Shown here piece after piece: positions 6,861-14,676 of a stretch of DNA of 25,902 bases (position 1 is the stretch's first letter; every line of letters starts with the position of its first letter). The notes beneath the pieces were generated by a model that worked only from the letters and a program-made list of their open reading frames with translations, did no database searches and was not told where the DNA came from. The stretch covers positions 1-25,902 of the forward strand of contig CAZLDQ010000065.1 in the NCBI GenBank assembly GCA_964558295.1. The letters run 5' to 3'. This DNA comes from JBDKTH01 sp964558295 (lineage in GTDB: Bacteria > Planctomycetota > Planctomycetia > Pirellulales > Thermoguttaceae). The position numbers were made by a program, and so were the translations under genes.

Positions 6861-8093
6861 TCAGAAGACGAGGTGCAGTTGGTTCAACCGAGCCTCGGCC
6901 TCAGCCATCAAGGCATCTTCCGCCGCTTCGTCCGCAGCCTCGTAGGTCACGGAAAATCGCAGGTGGGGCCCGGCATCATCCCAGGGTACCGTGCAGATCG
7001 AGTGTTCGGTGATCAGGTACTGGCTGGCGGCCTCGGCCGTGGCGAACTTCATCCCGTTGGCAAGTCCCTTGGGAGCAGGGGTGTAGAGGAAATACGTCCC
7101 ACCTGGCATTTGGCACTTGAACCCACAACGTGAAAGCATCGTGACCAGCTTTTGGAGACGCCGTTGGTATTTCTCGCGGGTTCGTTGCGGAATCTCCGGA
7201 TCATCCAACGCGGCAATCCCTGCCTTCTGGATGGCGATGAATTGGCCGGAGTCGCTGTTGTCCTTCACGTCGGCAAATGCCCGGACAATCTGCGGATTGC
7301 CGCAGACCCAACCTAAGCGCCAGCCGATCATGTTCCACCCCTTGGAAAGCGAATGGATCTCCACGCCCACCTCTTTGGCCCCGGGGACCTGGAGGAAGCT
7401 TAGCGGTGGGCTCTCGTAGCTCAAGATCACATGGGCCGCATCCTGAACCACGACGATCTCGTTAGCCCGGGCGAACTGGATTACCCGCTCAAAAAACTCC
7501 CGCGTGGCGACTTTGCCCGTCGGGCTGTTGGGATAGTTGATCACCAACAGCTTGGCTCGCCGGCGGATGTCGGCCGGAATCCCGTCCAAATCCGGATAGA
7601 AATCGTTTTCCGGTAAGAGTGGCAGGCGGTAAACCTCGCCACCATAGTATTTCGTATGGGTTCCGGCCACTGGGTAGCCGGGGACGGTCATCAGCGTCAC
7701 GTCGCCCGGGTTGATGAAACAGGCGGGCAGCATGGCCAAGGCCGGTTTCGAGCCGATCGAGTGGTTGACCTCGGTTACGGGATCCAGTTCCACCCCGAAT
7801 TGCCGTTTCATGAACCGGGCTACGGCTTCTTTGAAGCCTGGGATTCCGTTATCGGCATACCCCCGGTTCTCCGGTCGGCTGATCTCCTCGGCCATCCGCC
7901 GGCGCACCGCCTCGTCGGCCATCCCATCGTTCTCCCCGATGCCAAAGTCGACCAGTTTGCGTTCCGGGTGCTCGGCCAGGGCCTTGCGTTTCGCCCGTTT
8001 GATCTTCTCGAACTTGTAAATCTCCGTACCTTTGCCGTAATTCACACCGCCGATCCGCTCGGCAAACAACTTCTGGAAATAGGGATCACTCAT
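6861..8093 (-). CDS. dapL: LL-diaminopimelate aminotransferase
   Basis: 410 residues, the usual length of DapL. It is a fold-type I PLP enzyme: YPNSPTG at 187-193, the PLP-binding aspartate in QDAAH (Asp218) and the Schiff-base lysine in SLSKGWNMIGWRLGW (Lys251). The N-terminus (ERIGGVNYGKGTEIYKFEKIK, DFGIGENDG) is typical of DapL rather than of generic aspartate aminotransferases. DapL converts tetrahydrodipicolinate to LL-diaminopimelate in one step with glutamate as amino donor (EC 2.6.1.83), feeding lysine and peptidoglycan synthesis; planctomycetes are known to use this route. The start ATG at 8093 has no clear Shine-Dalgarno. The downstream lipoprotein gene is in the same direction but has its own promoter, so they need not be one operon. 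Confidence 0.9.
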   Translation of the reverse strand: MSDPYFQKLFAERIGGVNYGKGTEIYKFEKIKRAKRKALAEHPERKLVDFGIGENDGMADEAVRRRMAEEISRPENRGYADNGIPGFKEAVARFMKRQFGVELDPVTEVNHSIGSKPALAMLPACFINPGDVTLMTVPGYPVAGTHTKYYGGEVYRLPLLPENDFYPDLDGIPADIRRRAKLLVINYPNSPTGKVATREFFERVIQFARANEIVVVQDAAHVILSYESPPLSFLQVPGAKEVGVEIHSLSKGWNMIGWRLGWVCGNPQIVRAFADVKDNSDSGQFIAIQKAGIAALDDPEIPQRTREKYQRRLQKLVTMLSRCGFKCQMPGGTYFLYTPAPKGLANGMKFATAEAASQYLITEHSICTVPWDDAGPHLRFSVTYEAADEAAEDALMAEAEARLNQLHLVF

Positions 8094-8397
8094 AGGTCGC
8101 TGGGGTAAAAAAGAGGGGCTTATCGCCGAAGAGAAGCATTCAAGGTACTCAAGAAGCCGCGGTTGGACAAGCGGCGTTGTACGGTGGGGGGGTGAGTATC
8201 CTCCTAAGTTCTATCTGATTTTTACGATACAGATTGACAAGCAGTCGCTTCGAATGACAATACCAGGGGGGATGAGGTTCCATCTGGCTTGTTAATCACG
8301 GACTCCGAGCCAAGCCGTGTCGCCCAAGATGGGGCGGTTTGTCCGGCTCTGACAAAAACACGAGATTGCCGCTTAGTACTATTTAGGGGGTGCCTTG
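8094..8397. other. Divergent intergenic region between dapL and the PEP-CTERM gene
   Basis: 304 bases without a gene, carrying the start regions of two divergent genes. It holds one weak plus-strand promoter candidate (listed separately), short dyads GCCGC/GCGGC (8156-8160, 8171-8175) and GGCTTG/CAAGCC (about 8286-8318), and a G-rich ribosome-binding site before 8398. I see no convincing promoter for dapL and no known riboswitch. Confidence 0.5.
8234..8261 (+). promoter_or_regulatory. Candidate promoter of the PEP-CTERM gene
   Basis: A perfect TTGACA (8234-8239) is followed 16 bases later by GACAAT (8256-8261; four of six to TATAAT). The untranslated leader would be about 130 bases. The spacing and -10 match are only moderate. 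Confidence 0.35.
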
Positions 8398-9906
8398 ATG
8401 AGTCTGTCGCCCAGATTAGCAATCGCCGCCTGCCTGGCGATTGTGCTCTCCGCTGGCATTCCGGAGGCGCAAGCCGGCCTCGTGGCGCACTATACGTTCG
8501 ATGAAGGAACCGGCGTGACTGTCCACAACTCGCTGGGGACGCTCGACGCCGTCGTGCAAAACAACACCTCTCCCGGTTGGACCGCCGGTCACATTGGCTC
8601 GGGAGCTCTCGCCTTCAGTGGCAGCGATTGGGCCGAAGCCTCGGGAAACCCGCTCAATGGAGCAAGTTCGTTTTCGGTGACCTGGTGGATGAACACCACG
8701 CAGGGTAGCAAGGATGCGGGGATCATCTCGGCCGACAACGGAGGAGGCAGCCGGTTCATGATCTGGCGCAACAATTCGGCACTCTATGCCGGTAGCTCGT
8801 TTATCAGTGAACTGGGAGCCGACAACTATCGCAACGATGGAGCGTGGCACCACTACGCCTTGATCAAGGAGAACAACGTCGGTTGGCAGCTCTACCGCGA
8901 CGGAGTCGTTGTCGACACGGCCACGGCTCAGGCCACGTTCACCCAGGGCAACAGCCCGTTGCGGTTCGCCCGACACAGCAATCCTGCGGAGGGTTGCCGC
9001 TGGGCGGGTACGCTCGACGATGTTGCGATGTGGGACGAGACGATTTCCGCCCAGCAGGTGGCCTTAATCTATGGGCTCGGCACGCTGGCCGGCGTCAATG
9101 TGGGTGACAGTGCGATCCAGAACGTGTTGAACGCTTTCAACGCCGGTTCCGGGCATTACGCCACAGCCGGGGCCTATTCGTGGCGCTACGCGACGGCCAG
9201 CGAATTGGGCAGCGCATCGACCACCATCGGCACCCTTGGCGGTCAACTTGCCAGTCAGAACGCCTACATTATTCTCGACAGCAGCGGCAACGGGATTCTC
9301 TACAACGGCGCGGTGAACGGGGCCACCGTCGGCGCGGGAACCGCGATTCCCTTGGAAAGCGTGGATACGGCCAACGGTCCTCGCACGAATGTCGACCGGG
9401 GCTATGCGCGACTTCTGGCCCCCGGTCAGTACAAGGCCACGGAGTTTACGTTTGCTGCCGGACAAAGGGGCTCCGTGATCCCCTTTCTTGCCAAACTGGT
9501 CGGCCCTGACACCTTTGAAATCCTGGCCTTTGGCGATCAGGTGACCGTCGACGGCCCCGCATCGGTTAGCGAACCGCAGTTGATCACCGTGACCTTCGGC
9601 GGCGAAGACTGTTTCGTCCTTGACGAGGCCACCTGGATCTATGTCGGCTTTACCAACCCCTCGGGAACGAATAACCCGGTCCTCTTCGACAACGGGACGA
9701 CGACCACGACCGCCCATCGGATCAGCACGGTTTTGATCACCGCTGTGGGGCAAACGGTGGGCGGTTTCAGCAGTTATCCGAATCTGGCTCGCACTTACGC
9801 GGTTGCCGTCACGATTCGGGCCGTTCCCGAACCGGCGACCTCCGCTCTGGCCGCCGTCGGCCTGATGGGGCTGATCGGCGGGGGGCTTACGAGGCGGAGC
9901 AAGTGA
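8398..9906 (+). CDS. Secreted LamG-domain protein with PEP-CTERM sorting signal
   Basis: 502 residues from ATG 8398, with AGGGGG (8385-8390) seven bases upstream. A signal peptide (about 1-26, cleavage after AQA) leads into a concanavalin A-like LamG/LamGL domain (about 27-215): GLVAHYTFDEGTG, GALAFSG, FSVTWWMNT, AWHHYALIK, LYRDGVVV, AGTLDDVAMWDETIS. The second half (about 225-470) is a beta-rich extracellular region of unknown family. The C-terminus VPEPATSALAAVGLMGLIGG, then a short basic tail, is a textbook PEP-CTERM signal: VPEP motif, one membrane helix, then Arg/Lys. PEP-CTERM proteins are processed by exosortase and displayed or released at the surface. No exosortase gene is in the window. 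LamG domains often bind sugars or proteins; the ligand here is unknown. Confidence 0.9.
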   Translation: MSLSPRLAIAACLAIVLSAGIPEAQAGLVAHYTFDEGTGVTVHNSLGTLDAVVQNNTSPGWTAGHIGSGALAFSGSDWAEASGNPLNGASSFSVTWWMNTTQGSKDAGIISADNGGGSRFMIWRNNSALYAGSSFISELGADNYRNDGAWHHYALIKENNVGWQLYRDGVVVDTATAQATFTQGNSPLRFARHSNPAEGCRWAGTLDDVAMWDETISAQQVALIYGLGTLAGVNVGDSAIQNVLNAFNAGSGHYATAGAYSWRYATASELGSASTTIGTLGGQLASQNAYIILDSSGNGILYNGAVNGATVGAGTAIPLESVDTANGPRTNVDRGYARLLAPGQYKATEFTFAAGQRGSVIPFLAKLVGPDTFEILAFGDQVTVDGPASVSEPQLITVTFGGEDCFVLDEATWIYVGFTNPSGTNNPVLFDNGTTTTTAHRISTVLITAVGQTVGGFSSYPNLARTYAVAVTIRAVPEPATSALAAVGLMGLIGGGLTRRSK

Positions 9907-9984
9907 ATCAGCTTTGCCCGCTAAACGAGGGGGAGCCCCAAGACGTTGCCGACCCGTAGCATCCGGTCAGCACGCGCAAAACAC

Positions 9985-10013
9985 TTGCAATTCCTATCGG
10001 GGTTGTCTACATT
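9985..10013 (+). promoter_or_regulatory. Candidate promoter of the DUF1559 gene
   Basis: TTGCAA (9985-9990) and TACATT (10008-10013) are separated by 17 bases; each matches four of six consensus bases. The leader would be about 180 bases and contains the hairpins CCTGGAG/CTCCAGG (10083-10089, 10133-10139) with AGCAG/CTGCT (10112-10116, 10121-10125) nested inside. Confidence 0.45.
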
Positions 10014-10200
10014 GAAGGCGTGGCGTGGGTGGCTTCTGGGGGAAGTCTGCCGAAGAGTGTTCCCGGTTTGCAGAAACGCCTTCCTGGAGCATCGGTTGAA
10101 GAATTCCTACGAGCAGTCTTCTGCTTGGCTCTCTCCAGGCCCACGTGTTCAAGGAAACTCGTTTTTGGCATCTTGTATCCAATTGGAGTGGGGGTGTACG

Positions 10201-11157
<957 letters not shown>

Positions 11158-11164
11158 GGGGCGA

Positions 11165-11205
11165 CCGAAAAGTAATTTTCGAGTTCGACCTACGGGAAAA
11201 GAGAA
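11165..11205 (+). repeat. 41-nt element, copy 1
   Basis: Aligned without gaps to 17513-17553, 33 of 41 bases agree. The last 19 bases (gacctacgggaaaagagaa) are identical and the first part is a hairpin whose sequence differs between copies. Same orientation in both. Here it starts seven bases after the DUF1559 stop. Confidence 0.7.
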
Positions 11206-11242
11206 TCCGCGGGAATCTCTATCCGGTTGGAGGGGCTTGACG

Positions 11243-11338
11243 ATGAGCGGATTCTCTTCCCATGTCAACCGGAGACCTTACCTTACCGAGTCGAAGCTGC
11301 TATCCAAGAAAAAGGAGGGACTGCGGTCACATCCGTGA
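11243..11338 (+). CDS. Possible 31-residue small protein or leader peptide
   Basis: ATG 11243 is preceded by a strong ribosome-binding site, GGAGGGG (11229-11235), seven bases away, better than those of most genes in the window. The ORF encodes 31 mostly polar, basic residues (MSGFSSHVNRRPYLTESKLL, then SKKKEGLRSHP) with no signal peptide or known domain. Its TGA (11336-11338) falls inside the hairpin at 11321-11344, just before a T5 run, the arrangement expected of a leader peptide that senses translation. It could equally be chance: short ORFs are common, and there is no conservation evidence here. Confidence 0.3.
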   Translation: MSGFSSHVNRRPYLTESKLLSKKKEGLRSHP

Positions 11339-11354
11339 CAGCAGTTCGGTTTTT
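11321..11354 (+). terminator. Candidate terminator/attenuator before the lipoprotein gene
   Basis: CTGC and GTCAC pair with GTGAC and GCAG around an ATCC loop (nine pairs, one G/A mismatch, 11321-11344). Five bases later comes TTTTT (11350-11354). The stem excludes the 11-bp pairing 11314-11324/11361-11371. It would end DUF1559 transcription or regulate read-through into the lipoprotein gene. Confidence 0.5.
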
Positions 11355-11434
11355 CACAAGGCAGTCCCTCCATTTGTAGGTCAAACGCAAAAGTCATTTT
11401 TCCGGTCGCCTCTGAGCCAGAGAAAAGGATTCCC

Positions 11435-11893
11435 ATGCTGACCGCCCCCCGCATTTGGTGTGCCCTGCTGCTTGTCTCGTTCGTCGTGATCCTCAGTGGT
11501 TGCGGCCCAAAAGGGCTCGACACCGTCCCCGTCACCGGTACCGTTAAACTCGATGGCAAGCCGATGGCTGGTGCATCGGTCCTCTTCAGCCCCAAGGCCG
11601 GCGGACGGCCGGCCAGCGCGACGACCGACGAGTCGGGCAACTTCTCGCTGACGACCCTCACGCCCGGCGATGGTGCCCTGGTGGGCGAACATGCCGTCGG
11701 CGTAACACTGATCCAGACCAAAGGGGCCACCGGCGATCCGAACGCCCCGGGCCTATCCGGCTCGCTGAACTCCTCTCCGGCCGCCGTCCAGTGGATCATT
11801 CCCCAGAAGTATGCCAATCCGACCAGTTCGGGCCTGACCGTAACTGTCCAGTCTGGCATGGCCCCCGTAGTGCTGGATTTGCGTTCCAAGTAG
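11435..11893 (+). CDS. Small lipoprotein of the DUF1559-companion type (carboxypeptidase-regulatory-like fold)
   Basis: 152 residues. The signal peptide (1-22) ends in the lipobox ILSGC (Cys23). The mature part starts VPVTGTVKLDGKPMAGASVL, the start of a carboxypeptidase-regulatory/transthyretin-like beta-sandwich, continues with ATTDESGNFSLTTLTPGDGA and ends IIPQKYANPTSSGLTVTVQSG followed by LDLRSK. This combination is characteristic of the small lipoproteins that follow DUF1559 genes in planctomycetes. Their function is unknown; surface or periplasmic adhesion or assembly with the pilin-like partner is inference. Here the pairing is retained although the DUF1559 gene carries a stop codon, and a 277-base structured gap separates them. 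A hairpin at 11910-11930 may end the transcript. Confidence 0.85.
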   Translation: MLTAPRIWCALLLVSFVVILSGCGPKGLDTVPVTGTVKLDGKPMAGASVLFSPKAGGRPASATTDESGNFSLTTLTPGDGALVGEHAVGVTLIQTKGATGDPNAPGLSGSLNSSPAAVQWIIPQKYANPTSSGLTVTVQSGMAPVVLDLRSK

Positions 11894-11909
11894 CCCCGCG
11901 TCAGTCAAT

Positions 11910-11930
11910 AGCCCACAACCCGTTGGGGCT
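11910..11930 (+). terminator. Candidate terminator after the lipoprotein gene
   Basis: AGCCC and CAA pair with TTG and GGGCT around a CCCG loop, with one bulged A (11910-11930). A pyrimidine-rich tail CTCTTCTCCCTT follows. It lies 16 bases after the stop. The tail is not a clean U-run, so efficiency is uncertain. Confidence 0.45.
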
Positions 11931-12073
11931 CTCTTCTCCCTTCCCCTCACACGGAAGCGGGGTAATCGGCTTGCGATCTGTTTTTTCCTGGGGACTCTGC
12001 CTAAAATTCAGCATCGTGATCAAGATATGGCAGATTCGTGTTTCGATAGGATTCCTCGCCAGGGAACAACCCC

Positions 12074-13048
12074 ATGTTTCGCAAGCAGATCTACCCCAAT
12101 ATCGTCCAGACCACCTTTGCAACCCCGTTGGTCCAACTCCAGCGTGTGATCCCGGCCGAACACGCCACCGTCCTGTTGAAACTGGAATTTTTCAATCCCT
12201 ATTCCAGCGTCAAGGATCGGATTGGCCGAGCGATGATCGAGGCGGCCGAGCGCGACGGGCGTTTGACTCCAGAAACCGAGATCATCGAACCGACCAGCGG
12301 CAACACGGGCATCGCCCTGGCGTTTGTCGCTGCAGCCAAGGGTTACCGGCTCACGCTGACCATGCCGGAATCCATGAGTCTGGAGCGACGCGGCATGTTG
12401 CGGGCCTTGGGGGCCAATCTGGTCCTGACGCCGGCTAAGGACGGAATGAAGGGGGCGATTGCCAAGGCCGAGGAACTGGTCGCCACGACGCCCAATAGTT
12501 GGATGCCCCAGCAGTTTGAAAACCCGGCCAACCCGGCGATTCATGAAGCGACCACGGGCCGTGAAATCTGGGAGGACTCCGGGGGGCATGTCGACATGAT
12601 CGTGGCTGGCGTGGGCACGGGTGGCACGATCACCGGCGTGACCCGCTACATTCGCCAGCACAATCCCCGGTTCCAAGCGATCGCTGTGGAGCCGGTCGAC
12701 TCGCCGGTGATTTCCGGTGGCAAGCCGGGTCCGCACAAGATCCAGGGAATCGGTGCCGGCTTCATCCCGAAGAATCTGGACACGAGCCTCCTAAGCGGCG
12801 TGGAGACCGTGACCAACGAGGAGGCATTCCAATGGGCGCGGCGTCTGGCGCGGGAGGAAGGCATCCTGGGCGGGATCAGCACCGGGGCGAATGTCGCCGC
12901 AGCCGCCCGAGTGGCCGCCCGACCGGAGAACCGTGGCCGGCGGATCGTCACGGTGGCTTGCAGTTTCGGCGAGCGGTATCTCTCGACGCCCCTGTATCAG
13001 GAAGCCTACACCAATGGCACGGCCCAGGCCGTACCGGGGGGCGGTTGA
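12074..13048 (+). CDS. cysK: Cysteine synthase A (O-acetylserine sulfhydrylase)
   Basis: 324 residues, slightly longer than the usual ~310. ATG 12074 is preceded by AGGGAA at 12061-12066. It is a fold-type II PLP enzyme: the Schiff-base lysine in NPYSSVKDRIG (Lys47), the substrate-binding loop PTSGNTG (73-79), the phosphate-binding GTGGT (181-185), and EEGILGGISTGAN with the serine that contacts the pyridine nitrogen in the VACSFGERYLST region. It makes L-cysteine from O-acetylserine and sulfide. Tyr-Ser replace the more common Gly/Ala-Ser in the active-site lysine motif, which is a mild variation. CysK and CysM cannot be fully separated by eye, but the overall sequence favours CysK. No cysE or sulfate-assimilation gene is nearby, and the gene appears to stand alone. 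Confidence 0.92.
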   Translation: MFRKQIYPNIVQTTFATPLVQLQRVIPAEHATVLLKLEFFNPYSSVKDRIGRAMIEAAERDGRLTPETEIIEPTSGNTGIALAFVAAAKGYRLTLTMPESMSLERRGMLRALGANLVLTPAKDGMKGAIAKAEELVATTPNSWMPQQFENPANPAIHEATTGREIWEDSGGHVDMIVAGVGTGGTITGVTRYIRQHNPRFQAIAVEPVDSPVISGGKPGPHKIQGIGAGFIPKNLDTSLLSGVETVTNEEAFQWARRLAREEGILGGISTGANVAAAARVAARPENRGRRIVTVACSFGERYLSTPLYQEAYTNGTAQAVPGGG

Positions 13049-13082
13049 AGCCATCCGCGTTGAGGCCTGAGCTCGGCACGCG

Positions 13083-13111
13083 TTGACAGCCGCTCTCCGC
13101 TCCGCTACAAG
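13083..13111 (+). promoter_or_regulatory. Promoter upstream of the structured leader at 13126
   Basis: A perfect -35 TTGACA (13083-13088), 17-base spacer and TACAAG (13106-13111; four of six to TATAAT). The transcript would start at about 13118, just before the first stem of the leader. Confidence 0.6.
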
Positions 13112-13125
13112 GAGGGTTTGAAGAT

Positions 13126-13255
13126 CCATTTCGCCGGTAGACTCGTCCGCCGCGTTTCACGGCGGGCACGGTGAGCCGGCGAAATGGGGGACGCAAAAAG
13201 CCGCCGGCACGGAGACTTGCGCATTCTGCCGATCTCGCTCTGTCATCATGCGCAA
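13126..13255 (+). promoter_or_regulatory. Structured 5' leader with mutually exclusive stems
   Basis: CCATTTCGCCGG (13126-13137) pairs perfectly with CCGGCGAAATGG (13176-13187). Inside, after a symmetric 9x9 internal loop, CCGCCG (13147-13152) pairs with CGGCGG (13160-13165). The 3' arm can instead pair with CGCCGGC (13202-13208) through GCCGGCG (13175-13181), excluding the first stem. A third stem joins TTGCGCA (13217-13223) and TGCGCAA (13249-13255), 20 bases before the ATG. It matches no riboswitch class that I can name. Confidence 0.5.
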
Positions 13256-13275
13256 ACATCCTCTCCACACCAACC

Positions 13276-14025
13276 ATGCTAGCTCTCTGGGCAATCCTGA
13301 CCGAAGCCGACATCGAGGCCTATGCCGGTACCCTCGTGGTGCCTTCCTACCTGGCCCATCTGTACCTCGGACCGTTCCGATTCGCCGCGCAGGCGGCCAA
13401 CACCGATGGTCGTCAGTCCTTGATGTTGACCTATTTGGGCGAAGGCCGGTTGGAGGAATACACGCTTGAGCCAGAACGCCACACGCGGGCCATGATCCGC
13501 TTCGTGAGCCCTGACCTTCAGGAGGAGCGGATCCAACTCCCGAAGGACGACGCCTGCTGGTTGTGGACTAATGAGGAGTCGGCAGAGCCGTGTCTGCGGG
13601 TTTACTTCGCTCCCATCGCCTCTGCCTTGAAGACGACGCTCGCCGAGCCGATAGGGCAAGCGGCGTATGTTTCGGTCTCCCGGGGCCATGTGTTTTTAGG
13701 CCGTTCGGTCGTCGAAGCGTACGTCGCCGCTTGGCTTGAGCATCTGGGTATCAAGCCCCCTGCCACGTTCGAGTTCGGCACCCCGGGCGCGGAGATCGAA
13801 TTCCGGGCCGGCTCGATCGGCGGACATCTCGTCGTCGACGATCGCGAGACGGTCGACGATCTGCTCCACTTCGCCGGGCTGGACAAGGTGCTAAAGCAGT
13901 TGAGGCCGTTTGTCTCACTGGCCCTCAGTGGAGGCTCGGCCGCTGAGCGGGCTCTCCAGGACGACGGTCTTTTCCTCCCCCTCGTCCGGCAGGATGAGGA
14001 AGCCGCCGAACCGCCGTTAGCCTGA
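13276..14025 (+). CDS. Protein of unknown function behind a structured leader
   Basis: 249 residues from ATG 13276. The frame is open further upstream (to GTG 13171), but that part lies inside the hairpin leader and encodes an Arg/Pro-rich stretch, so the internal ATG is preferred. No clear Shine-Dalgarno is present. I do not recognise a family. The protein is soluble, without signal peptide or long hydrophobic segment, acidic at the C-terminus (VRQDEEAAEPPLA) and mixed alpha/beta. Early Trp/Leu-rich sequence (MLALWAILTEADIEAYAGTL) suggests a helix. Notable blocks are LAHLYLGPFRFAAQA, RHTRAMIRFVSPDLQ and a C-terminal region with FEFGTPGAEIEFRAGSIGGH. The DUF2721 gene follows after 49 bases and may be co-transcribed. 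Confidence 0.75.
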   Translation: MLALWAILTEADIEAYAGTLVVPSYLAHLYLGPFRFAAQAANTDGRQSLMLTYLGEGRLEEYTLEPERHTRAMIRFVSPDLQEERIQLPKDDACWLWTNEESAEPCLRVYFAPIASALKTTLAEPIGQAAYVSVSRGHVFLGRSVVEAYVAAWLEHLGIKPPATFEFGTPGAEIEFRAGSIGGHLVVDDRETVDDLLHFAGLDKVLKQLRPFVSLALSGGSAAERALQDDGLFLPLVRQDEEAAEPPLA

Positions 14026-14074
14026 CCGATAGTCTGCGAATCGGGGCTCCCCTTCGGCAGCCCAATCGGCGAAA

Positions 14075-14650
14075 ATGGAGCTTTTAAGAAAACCTGCTTC
14101 TGCGTCCCCTGATTACGGTTCTATGTTTCCCGCTCTGGCGATTATTCAATCGTTTGTCGCGCCGGTGGTGGTGATTTCCGCCAACGGACTGCTTTGTCTA
14201 GCCTTCTACAATCGGCTGGCCGCGGTCATCAGCCGGCTCCGAACGATCAACAAGGAACGCTTTGACCTGCACACGCGCTTGTCAACCCTCCGGGACGAGG
14301 CCCCCGAGTCGTCGCAGGCCGGCTACCTCCGGCATCGGCTCACCATCCTCGACGAATTGGGCCACCAGTTGTTTGCCCGCGTGCAGGTGATCCGCGACTC
14401 CCTGATCCTTATGTTGGTCACTGTGGTCTGTATGCTCAGTTGTTCGCTGGCCTTGGGACTAGTTGCTGCTTTTCCCCAGATGGGCCCCGTAGCCTTGGTG
14501 TTGTTTGTTGCTGGCGTGGTGATCATGATCCTCGGCGTTGCTCGGGCGATTCAGGAACTGCGTATGACGCTCGGCACGCTCGTCTTCGAGCACGACATGC
14601 TCGAAAAGCTCCCCGAGGAGCAATCGGGCGAAGCCGAGATTGAGGCGTAA
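14075..14650 (+). CDS. DUF2721 family membrane protein
   Basis: 191 residues from ATG 14075; a second ATG (14123) would remove 16 residues and leave the first membrane helix intact. Two hydrophobic regions, about 20-46 (ALAIIQSFVAPVVVISANGL) and about 108-156 (two helices), enclose a charged helical section (RLRTINKERFDLHTRL). The layout VVISANGLLCLAFYNRLAAVISRLRTINKE matches the DUF2721 pattern: hydrophobic helix, N-R-L, then R-L-R. The family is small, bacterial and functionally uncharacterised. The C-terminus is acidic and cytoplasmic. It lies 49 bases after the unknown gene at 13276, in the same direction, and is convergent with the next gene, 24 bases away. Confidence 0.75.
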   Translation: MELLRKPASASPDYGSMFPALAIIQSFVAPVVVISANGLLCLAFYNRLAAVISRLRTINKERFDLHTRLSTLRDEAPESSQAGYLRHRLTILDELGHQLFARVQVIRDSLILMLVTVVCMLSCSLALGLVAAFPQMGPVALVLFVAGVVIMILGVARAIQELRMTLGTLVFEHDMLEKLPEEQSGEAEIEA

Positions 14651-14656
14651 GCCTGA

Positions 14657-14676
14657 AGACGCGGCCGAAGCCGTCT
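14657..14676. terminator. Possible bidirectional terminator between convergent genes
   Basis: AGAC and GGC pair with GCC and GTCT around a CGAA loop, with a two-base GC bulge. It fills the 24-base gap between the DUF2721 stop and the stop of the minus-strand gene. No T-run follows in either direction. Confidence 0.3.

Larger units (their letters stand above)
11158..11434 (+). other. Structured intergenic region between DUF1559 and its lipoprotein
   Basis: 277 bases with four good hairpins: CGAAAA-GTAA-TTTTCG (11166-11181, a GNRA-type loop); AAGAGAATCCGC with GCGGATTCTCTT (11199-11210, 11247-11258), extendable by GGGAA/TTCCC; GGAGGGACTGC with GCAGTCCCTCC (11314-11324, 11361-11371); and, in conflict with the last, CTGC-G-GTCAC-ATCC-GTGAC-A-GCAG (11321-11344). 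A 31-codon ORF lies within. The density of structure suggests a processed or regulatory RNA rather than spacer. Confidence 0.55.

Noticed and set aside
13160..13216. c-di-GMP (GEMM-I) riboswitch, from GGGGGACGCAAAAAGCC
   Set aside because: Part of the 3' half resembles the class (GGGACGCAAAGCC), but two extra A's are present, the conserved GGCAAACC-type 5' half is missing, and the 12-bp stem overlaps the needed helix.
13171..13275. GTG 13171 as start of the unknown gene
   Set aside because: It would translate the hairpin leader into an Arg/Pro-rich peptide. ATG 13276 follows the structured region.
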